Below, piece by piece: positions 1-3,833 of a stretch of DNA of 5,328 nt; position 1 is the first letter of the stretch, and every line of letters starts with the position of its first letter. Source of the stretch: Gammaproteobacteria bacterium (lineage in GTDB: Bacteria > Pseudomonadota > Gammaproteobacteria > Chromatiales > Chromatiaceae); NCBI GenBank assembly GCA_024644505.1, contig JAHEHQ010000205.1:1-5328 (forward strand). The letters are read 5' to 3'. The notes beneath the pieces were generated by a model. That model ran no database searches. It had not been told where the DNA came from and saw only the letters and a list, made by a program, of their open reading frames with translations. The position numbers and the translations under genes are program-made.

Positions 1-7
1 CAGAGTA

Positions 8-82
8 ATCAATCGAGTCTGACCCCATTGATCCCCTTCGGTGTGAGGCTTTTTTTTCGTGTCGAGTCTGGTCCCATTGATC
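8..82. repeat. Two 21-base direct repeats downstream of lysA
   Basis: Positions 13-33 and 62-82 carry the same 21-base word with two adjacent mismatches, at a spacing of 49 bases. Read on the minus strand, each begins GATCAATGGG and ends CAGACTCGA. The left copy is also bounded by a short inverted repeat, ATCAAT at 8-13 and ATTGAT at 27-32. The right copy lacks the outer ATCAAT. An 8-T run (50-57) lies between the copies. From memory, similar words recur around REP-associated tyrosine transposase genes in Gammaproteobacteria. That link is inference, since no transposase is visible here and the window ends 7 bases beyond the repeat. Confidence 0.6.
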
Positions 83-89
83 TTGTTCC

Positions 90-1349
90 TCAGGGACCGA
101 CGTGCATCACGTCTTCTTCAAAATCCAGGGTGCGGAAATAATCATCCAGGGTCTCCGCCCGCCGGATCAGTTCCACGCTGCCGTCCGATCGCAGCAACAG
201 CTCCTTGGGACGCAGCTTGCCGTTGTAATTGAAGCCCATCGCAAGCGCGTGGGCCCCCGTATCGTGTATTAGCACCAGATCCCCTTCCTCGATAACGGGC
301 AGTGCCCTCTGGATGGCGAATTTGTCGTTGTTCTCGCACAGGGAACCGACCACGTCCACGGTTTCCTGCCCCCCCTCTTTGCCTGCCACCGTGATGTGGT
401 GGTAGGCGCCGTACATGCCGGGCCGCATCAGGGCAGACATGCAGGCGTCCACGCCGATATAGGTGCGGTAGATTTCCTTGCGGTTGATGGCGCTGGTCAC
501 CAGGACGCCGTGTGGTCCGGTCATGTACCGGCCGCTTTCCATGTACAGCTTTGGCACATAGCCGTTTCGGTCCCGGAACTTATCAAACACTTCGCTGATT
601 CCGGCGGCCATGGACCGGATATCCAGGGTCTCTTCCCCGGGCTCGTAGGGGATGCCCAGACCGCCGCCGATATTGATGAACTCGAAACTGATGCCCAGAT
701 CGGCGGAAATCTGTTCGACCCGTTCCAGGAGCATCTGTGCCGTTTCCACCATGTACGCCTGTTCGCGCTCGTTGGAGACCAGCATGGTGTGCAGGCCGAA
801 ACGACAGGCTCCCCGGTCCCTGGCGGCGCGGTAGGCATCCGTCAACTGGTCGTGGGCCAGGCCGTACTTGGATTCGGCTGGATTCCCTATGATCTCGTTG
901 CCGGTTCTCCTGGGCCCGGGATTGTAGCGAAAGCAGATCAGCTCCGGCATCACCGGAACCTTGGGGATCAGCGAGATGTCGTCCAGGTTGAGCACGCAAC
1001 CCCCTGCATCGGCGGCGGCCTCGAATTCGGCCCTGCTGGTATTGGTGGAGGTGAACATGATGTCTTCACTCCGGGCACCCAGCTGTCTGCTCAGCTTCAA
1101 TTCCGCAATCGAGCTGCAATCGAAGCCAAAGCCCATGGATTGCAGGATCTGCAGGATGCGCGGATTCGGCAGGGCCTTGACCGCATAGTACTCCATGAAA
1201 CCGTCGAAGCCCTGGAACGCCTGCTTGAGTGCTTCACCCGTTTCACGGATCCCCGCTTCGTCATACAGGTGAAACGGGGTTCCGTAATGTGCCACGATAT
1301 CCCGAAGTCGGGGAGAGAGGCGTTTTTCAAATGCGGCCGATATTGGCAT
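90..1349 (-). CDS. lysA: Diaminopimelate decarboxylase, LysA-type fold-III PLP enzyme (419 aa)
   Basis: This enzyme probably removes CO2 from meso-diaminopimelate to give L-lysine, the last step of the pathway, in the cytosol. It is a full-length fold-III (alanine-racemase-like) PLP decarboxylase. Residues 54-59 (YYAVKA) hold the PLP lysine, K58. Residues 227-232 (IGGGLG) form the phosphate-binding glycine loop. ESGR at 271-274 stands where LysA usually has EPGR. MYGAYHH (312-318) is a LysA signature, and CEN at 338-340 supplies the C-E pair of the dimer active site. The HIGS motif usual after strand 4 is replaced by LHTML (186-190). The substitutions suggest a LysA subgroup like those I recall from DapL-using bacteria. 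The ATG at 1349 fits because GGAG lies 6 bases upstream and the codon overlaps the dapL stop, implying translational coupling. The frame stays open upstream to an ATG at 1559, but that stretch lies inside dapL and looks non-coding. A related amino-acid decarboxylase with another substrate is possible. Confidence 0.87.
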   Translation of the reverse strand: MPISAAFEKRLSPRLRDIVAHYGTPFHLYDEAGIRETGEALKQAFQGFDGFMEYYAVKALPNPRILQILQSMGFGFDCSSIAELKLSRQLGARSEDIMFTSTNTSRAEFEAAADAGGCVLNLDDISLIPKVPVMPELICFRYNPGPRRTGNEIIGNPAESKYGLAHDQLTDAYRAARDRGACRFGLHTMLVSNEREQAYMVETAQMLLERVEQISADLGISFEFINIGGGLGIPYEPGEETLDIRSMAAGISEVFDKFRDRNGYVPKLYMESGRYMTGPHGVLVTSAINRKEIYRTYIGVDACMSALMRPGMYGAYHHITVAGKEGGQETVDVVGSLCENNDKFAIQRALPVIEEGDLVLIHDTGAHALAMGFNYNGKLRPKELLLRSDGSVELIRRAETLDDYFRTLDFEEDVMHVGP

Positions 1350-2569
1350 CAAAGGCTCCGACTGATTCTTGACATGGCTTCCTCGACGTTTTCCAGGCTG
1401 TTGAAGGCGCTGATCCGGATATAACCCTCTCCGCACTTTCCGAATCCCGCCCCCGGTGTGCAGACGACTCCGGCCTTGGTGAGCAGAAGGTCGAAGAACT
1501 CCCAGGAGTCGCTCTTGCCGTCGATCCAGATATAGGGGGAGTTTCGCCCGCCGATGCATTCATAACCCAATGCCTCCATCTGTTCCCGGATATACCTGGC
1601 GTTGTTCAGGTAATAGGCGATCAGTTCCCGGACCTGGGTCTTGCCTTCCGGACTGTAGACGGCCTCCGCGGCCCGCTGTACCGGATAGGAGACGCTGTTG
1701 AATTTGGTGGTGTGGCGGCGGTTCCAAAGTGCGTGCACGGCGGTGGCTTCTCCCGAACCGGTATAGGCCATACATTCGCGCGGAACCACCGTATAGGCGC
1801 AGCGCGTACCGGTAAAGCCCGCGGTTTTCGAAAAACTGCGGAATTCGATGGCAACCTCTCGCCCACCTTCGATTTCGTATATGGAGCGGGGCAGGCCCGG
1901 GTCCTGTACGAACGCCTCGTAGGCGGCATCGTAGAGAATCAGCGCCTTGTTGTCGCGGGCGAAGTCCACCCACTGTTTCAGCTGCTCTTTCGTCGCCATG
2001 GCCCCCGTGGGATTGTTGGGAAAGCACAGATAGATCAGGTCGACCGGTTGACGGGGAAGGTCGGGAATGAAGCCGTTCTCCCGGGTGCCCTCCAGATATA
2101 CCAGGCCCTGATAGCGGCCGTCCGCGGATTCACCGGTGCGGCCCGCCATCACGTTGGTGTCGACATAGACGGGGTAAACAGGATCGGGGATGGCCACGGT
2201 GATGTCGGTCGAGAATATCTCCTGGAAATTGCCGGAATCGCATTTGGCACCGTCGCTGACAAAGATCTCCTCCGCCTCGATATGACAGCCGCGGGTCTGG
2301 AAGTCCTCCCTGGCGATGACTTCACGCAGGAAGTCGTAACCCTGCTCCGGACCGTATCCGCGGAAGCTGTCGTCGCTGGCCATTTCGTCCACCGCTTTGT
2401 GGAGAGCCCCGATGCAGGCGTCGGGCAGGGCGCGGGTGACGTCGCCGATACCCAGTTTGATCAGCTTCTCGTCGGGATGGGCCTGCTGATGGGCGGCTAC
2501 GCGCTTGGCGATATCCGAAAAAAGGTAAGAGGCCTGAAGCTTCAGATAGTTCTCATTGATTCTGATCAT
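1349..2569 (-). CDS. dapL: LL-diaminopimelate aminotransferase DapL (406 aa)
   Basis: DapL moves an amino group from glutamate to tetrahydrodipicolinate, giving LL-diaminopimelate in one step and bypassing the DapD/DapC/DapE succinylase branch. The protein is a complete fold-I class I/II aminotransferase. The N-terminus MIRINENYLKLQASYLF and LGIGDVTR (39-46) are typical of DapL, as is FRGYGPEQGY (69-78). FPNNPTG (183-189) contains the PLP-contacting Asn186, YDAAYEAF (213-220) holds Asp214 for the pyridine nitrogen, and SFSKTAGFTGTR (245-256) carries the Schiff-base Lys248. YIRIS (383-387) has Arg385 for the substrate carboxylate. No key residue is missing. The ATG at 2569 has AAGG six bases upstream and gives the family N-terminus. 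An in-frame ATG at 2668 would add 33 unrelated residues running through the promoter. The 3' end overlaps lysA by one base. DapL is uncommon in Gammaproteobacteria, so transfer or lineage-specific retention is possible. Confidence 0.95.
   Translation of the reverse strand: MIRINENYLKLQASYLFSDIAKRVAAHQQAHPDEKLIKLGIGDVTRALPDACIGALHKAVDEMASDDSFRGYGPEQGYDFLREVIAREDFQTRGCHIEAEEIFVSDGAKCDSGNFQEIFSTDITVAIPDPVYPVYVDTNVMAGRTGESADGRYQGLVYLEGTRENGFIPDLPRQPVDLIYLCFPNNPTGAMATKEQLKQWVDFARDNKALILYDAAYEAFVQDPGLPRSIYEIEGGREVAIEFRSFSKTAGFTGTRCAYTVVPRECMAYTGSGEATAVHALWNRRHTTKFNSVSYPVQRAAEAVYSPEGKTQVRELIAYYLNNARYIREQMEALGYECIGGRNSPYIWIDGKSDSWEFFDLLLTKAGVVCTPGAGFGKCGEGYIRISAFNSLENVEEAMSRISRSL
1356..1359 (-). promoter_or_regulatory. 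lysA ribosome binding site inside the dapL 3' end
   Basis: The minus strand reads GGAG, six bases before the ATG at 1349, and lies within the last codons of dapL. It fixes the lysA start and, with the TGATG stop/start overlap, suggests that ribosomes finishing dapL re-initiate on lysA. Confidence 0.65.
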
Positions 2570-2617
2570 GTTACGCCTTGGAGATTTTCTGGGATTTTGT
2601 GACCGAATGGAAAAAAC

Positions 2618-2653
2618 GGCGCACATTATACAGCGAAAGTCCGGTGGGGGGCG
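2618..2653 (-). promoter_or_regulatory. Candidate sigma-70 promoter for dapL-lysA
   Basis: A perfect TATAAT lies on the minus strand at 2625-2630, in the 114-base gap between yffB and dapL, followed by a GC-rich discriminator (GTGCGCC) and a T run. Transcription would begin near 2618, giving a leader of about 48 bases to the ATG at 2569. At 17-base spacing the -35 hexamer (2648-2653) is only CGCCCC, a poor match, so the promoter may be weak or need an activator. The gap and this element suggest that dapL-lysA can be transcribed separately from yffB. Confidence 0.55.
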
Positions 2654-2666
2654 AAGGAAGCTCGCC
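2650..2666 (-). other. Small hairpin after yffB, not a clear terminator
   Basis: Arms GGCGA (2662-2666) and TCGCC (2650-2654) on the minus strand can form a 5-bp stem with a 7-base loop, 17 bases after the yffB stop. It is followed by a C run rather than T, so it does not look like an intrinsic terminator. It lies just upstream of the candidate dapL -10 element and overlaps its poor -35 region. Confidence 0.3.
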
Positions 2667-2683
2667 ATGCCGGGGTGGATTTG

Positions 2684-3034
2684 TCAGGTCCGATCGAAAA
2701 GCTTTCTGTATTCTGACTCGGAAAAACCGACATGGATCGAGCCATCGAGATCCAGCACCGGGCGCTTGATGATCGTTGGGGTGTCCAGCATCACCGAGAT
2801 CGCCGTCTTTTTGTCCATATCCTGCTTCAGCCGCGGGTCCAGCTTGCGCCACATCATACCGCGCCGATTCAGAAGGGTTTCCCAGCCCACCGCATCGATC
2901 CAGGTGAGCAGTATGCTCTGCTCCAAGCCCTTTTTCTTGAAATCATGGAACTCGTGGGCGATGCGTTGGTCAGCCAACCACTTGCGGGCATTCTTCATGG
3001 CGTCGCAGTTGGGAATTCCGTATAGCCTGATCAC
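2684..3034 (-). CDS. yffB: Spx/ArsC-family reductase-like protein, YffB type (116 aa)
   Basis: This is a small cytosolic thioredoxin-fold protein of the Spx/ArsC family, full length for YffB. YGIPNCDAMKNARKWL (5-20) matches the YffB signature, with a single active-site Cys10, no CxxC pair and no other cysteine. KRPVL (90-94) gives the conserved Arg91 and Pro92 near the redox centre, and GF (103-104) with a C-terminal ExEYxxL-like segment completes the fold. Family members have been proposed to act as glutathione-dependent thiol reductases, but no physiological substrate is established. It is unlikely to be a true arsenate reductase and no ars genes are nearby. In Pseudomonas-like genomes yffB lies near dapC and dapD, so its place beside dapL fits that neighbourhood. 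The start is GTG at 3034, which gives the family N-terminus; the upstream ribosome site is weak (GAG ten bases away). It lies 15 bases after the secreted protein gene and probably shares its transcript. Confidence 0.88.
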   Translation of the reverse strand: MIRLYGIPNCDAMKNARKWLADQRIAHEFHDFKKKGLEQSILLTWIDAVGWETLLNRRGMMWRKLDPRLKQDMDKKTAISVMLDTPTIIKRPVLDLDGSIHVGFSESEYRKLFDRT

Positions 3035-3049
3035 GTTTGGAAGACTCGT

Positions 3050-3442
3050 TCAGTAACCCCAATAATACCAGGAGTTGTCCCAATAGCCTGGCGGGTTCCT
3101 GGAGAGCAGGTGTTTCTTGCGCTCGGCCCTGAGTTTTTCCATCTGTTCCCGCTGCGCCTGGCTTTCCTGTTGATGTCGTTGCGTGCGCTCTTCCATGCTC
3201 TGGCGGTAGGACTCGCCCCAGGGGTCCACCATTTTACGATGGCTCTCCGCGGCCTCCCGCATGGCGTTTCGGCGGGCCTCCATGGCACTCAACCGCTGCG
3301 CCCTGACTGCATCCAGATAGCTCTGGTAACGGTCGCTCCCCGGGGATTCGGGGGAGACCGCCCGGTTCTCGTCGCCAGGGCTTGAAAAACTGACGATCGC
3401 CGTCGCCAGCACGCCTGCAATCAATGGAAACCGGAATCTCAT
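3050..3442 (-). CDS. Small secreted helical protein of unknown function (130 aa)
   Basis: I do not recognise a family. The N-terminus (MRFRFPLIAGVLATAIVSFSS, positions 1-21) looks like a Sec signal peptide: two arginines, then about 15 hydrophobic residues. Cleavage near 20-28 would put the protein in the periplasm, though an uncleaved anchor is possible. Residues 36-113 are rich in Gln, Glu, Arg, Ala and Met with almost no beta-formers, and probably form a long amphipathic helix or coiled coil. The last 12 residues (119-130) are strikingly aromatic: three Trp and four Tyr ending in WYYWGY. There is no cysteine. The ATG at 3442 is chosen because AGGAGA lies six bases upstream and the signal peptide begins there; the in-frame ATG at 3511 adds 23 residues unlike a leader. 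The gene is preceded by a putative FNR-dependent promoter and followed closely by yffB. A periplasmic or envelope role in low oxygen is inference. Confidence 0.75.
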   Translation of the reverse strand: MRFRFPLIAGVLATAIVSFSSPGDENRAVSPESPGSDRYQSYLDAVRAQRLSAMEARRNAMREAAESHRKMVDPWGESYRQSMEERTQRHQQESQAQREQMEKLRAERKKHLLSRNPPGYWDNSWYYWGY

Positions 3443-3448
3443 GTTGTC

Positions 3449-3454
3449 TCTCCT
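3449..3454 (-). promoter_or_regulatory. Strong ribosome binding site for the secreted protein gene
   Basis: AGGAGA on the minus strand, six bases before the ATG at 3442, is a near-perfect Shine-Dalgarno match. It decides for this start over the in-frame ATG at 3511. Confidence 0.8.
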
Positions 3455-3457
3455 GAT

Positions 3458-3472
3458 CCGGTCTTTTACCGG
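3458..3472 (-). other. Leader hairpin just upstream of the ribosome binding site
   Basis: CCGGT (3468-3472 complement) and ACCGG (3458-3462 complement) form a 5-bp GC-rich stem with a 5-base A-rich loop (AAAAG), ending three bases before the AGGAGA site. In the predicted 113-base leader it could affect ribosome access or mRNA stability. No known riboswitch is recognised. Confidence 0.35.
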
Positions 3473-3554
3473 TAATCGGAATGACGGTTGTGACGGGTAC
3501 TGCGACCCCAACTGCCGGGTGTCACTGGATTGTTGGACAGCGCGGAATCGAAGT

Positions 3555-3567
3555 TAATGCTAATATA
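3555..3567 (-). promoter_or_regulatory. Predicted -10 and start site for the secreted protein-yffB transcript
   Basis: TATATT on the minus strand (3562-3567) matches the -10 consensus at five of six positions and lies in an AT-rich stretch. Transcription would start near 3555, leaving a leader of about 113 bases. No good -35 hexamer lies 16-18 bases upstream, as expected for a class II activator-dependent promoter. Instead the FNR box at 3590-3603 is centred at -41.5, with 22 bases between its proximal end and the -10 element. Confidence 0.55.
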
Positions 3568-3569
3568 CT

Positions 3570-3591
3570 AAAAAAACAAACTTCTGAAGTT
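3570..3591 (-). terminator. Weak candidate terminator after glnD
   Basis: A perfect 6-base inverted repeat (AACTTC, centre A, GAAGTT; 3579-3591) is followed on the minus strand by TG and seven T residues (3570-3576). The layout is that of an intrinsic terminator for transcripts reading in from glnD, but the stem is short and AT-rich. It overlaps the FNR box by two bases. It may equally be an UP-like, AT-rich promoter spacer. Confidence 0.25.
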
Positions 3592-3603
3592 GATCTGCAT
3601 CAA
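3590..3603 (-). promoter_or_regulatory. FNR/ANR-type operator, perfect consensus
   Basis: The sequence TTGATCTGCATCAA is an exact match to the FNR/ANR consensus TTGAT-N4-ATCAA. Its centre, 3596.5, lies 41.5 bases upstream of the start predicted from the TATATT element. That is the standard position for class II activation, where FNR contacts RNA polymerase next to the -35 region. FNR-family proteins carry an oxygen-sensitive iron-sulfur cluster, so the downstream genes may be induced at low oxygen. A Dnr/NnrR-type relative sensing NO binds similar sites and cannot be excluded. Confidence 0.7.
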
Positions 3604-3610
3604 CACCAAT

Positions 3611-3694
3611 GGTCGAATAAACCCGACCCTACGGCTCCGCTCATCCGTAAGTGAGGTAGGTAAGTTAGCCTTGTAGGGCCGAATTCATTCGGCC
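3611..3694. repeat. Inverted pair of GTAGGG-headed palindromic repeats (REP/BIME-like)
   Basis: The plus strand at 3673-3694 carries GTAGGG followed by a perfect palindrome, GGCCGAAT-TC-ATTCGGCC (3677-3694). The minus strand at 3632-3611 carries a relative of the same 22-base unit, matching at 17 of 22 positions and folding as GGTCG/CGACC. The two face each other in opposite orientation, 40 bases apart. A GTAG head beside a hairpin is a known hallmark of REP elements handled by REP-associated tyrosine transposases. Next to the left unit, TACGG (3630-3634) and CCGTA (3645-3649) form another short inverted repeat. Confidence 0.6.
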
Positions 3695-3752
3695 AACAGC
3701 CAGCCTCGCAGCCCGGATGGCACCTTAGCCTTGCGCCAATCTCAATCTGTCC

Positions 3753-3812
3753 GCAGGCGCGGGCTTGTCCGCGAAGACATTGCTGGCATTTCGCCGGCGA
3801 GCCCGCTCCTGC
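3753..3812. repeat. REP pair (BIME-like) just after the glnD stop
   Basis: Two 23-base units, 3753-3775 on the plus strand and 3790-3812 on the minus strand, match at 19 of 23 positions and face each other across 14 bases. Both start GCAGG, contain GCGGGCT and end GCGAA, resembling the common Pseudomonas-type REP that reads GTAGGAGCGGGCTTGC. The left unit has its own small stem, GCGG/CCGC. The pair lies 21 bases after the glnD stop codon, so in the glnD transcript it can form one long hairpin. No T run follows, so a role in mRNA 3'-end protection or Rho-related ending is more likely than intrinsic termination. Confidence 0.7.
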
Positions 3813-3833
3813 AGGCGATTCTGACTCAGCACA

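Larger units (their letters stand above)
3443..3833. other. Gene-free region between glnD and the secreted protein gene
   Basis: These 391 bases hold no convincing gene. From the glnD side they contain the GCAGG REP pair, two copies of the 9-base word TTAGCCTTG (3665-3673 and 3725-3733), the GTAGGG inverted pair, an FNR box, a -10 element and a leader of about 113 bases with a small hairpin. Short open frames in this region have no ribosome site and run through repeats or glnD. Confidence 0.7.

Noticed and set aside
35..57. Plus-strand intrinsic terminator (CCTT/GAGG stem and eight T residues)
   Set aside because: The stem is only four pairs including a wobble, and no plus-strand gene ending here is visible. 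It might serve a gene left of the window, but support is too weak to list.
90..1349. Ornithine/arginine or carboxynorspermidine decarboxylase
   Set aside because: MYGAYHH and the C-E motif, plus coupling to dapL, favour diaminopimelate as substrate, although altered specificity is not excluded.
396..1424. Long plus-strand open frame of 342 codons opposite lysA
   Set aside because: It lies antisense to a gene with clear family motifs, shows no recognisable domain and arises from the GC-rich codon pattern of the minus strand.
1350..1559. Longer lysA frame reaching ATG 1559
   Set aside because: It would overlap dapL by 210 bases with arginine-rich residues unlike LysA. The ATG at 1349 has GGAG and gives normal family length.
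1712..2602. Plus-strand open frame of 296 codons opposite dapL
   Set aside because: It is antisense to DapL, whose motifs run through the whole stretch, and its translation resembles no family.
2570..2668. Longer dapL start at ATG 2668
   Set aside because: The extra 33 residues are unlike DapL, would be translated through the TATAAT and leader, and lack a good ribosome site, whereas ATG 2569 has AAGG and the family N-terminus.
2684..3034. Arsenate reductase ArsC
   Set aside because: The YGIPNCDAMKNARKWL signature and the DAP-gene neighbourhood fit YffB, and no arsenic resistance genes are nearby.
2556..3056. Plus-strand open frame opposite yffB and the dapL leader
   Set aside because: The minus-strand YffB reading has family motifs; this frame has none and spans the dapL promoter.
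3443..3511. Longer start for the secreted protein at ATG 3511
   Set aside because: It would bury the signal peptide and ignore the strong AGGAGA before ATG 3442.
3490..3525. GTGAC/GTCAC inverted repeat as a CRP or other operator
   Set aside because: The 26-base spacing does not fit a known dimeric operator and five-base arms are expected by chance.
3611..3812. CRISPR-like array
   Set aside because: The repeats belong to two unrelated families in inverted orientation with uneven spacing, and there are no unique spacers of constant length.
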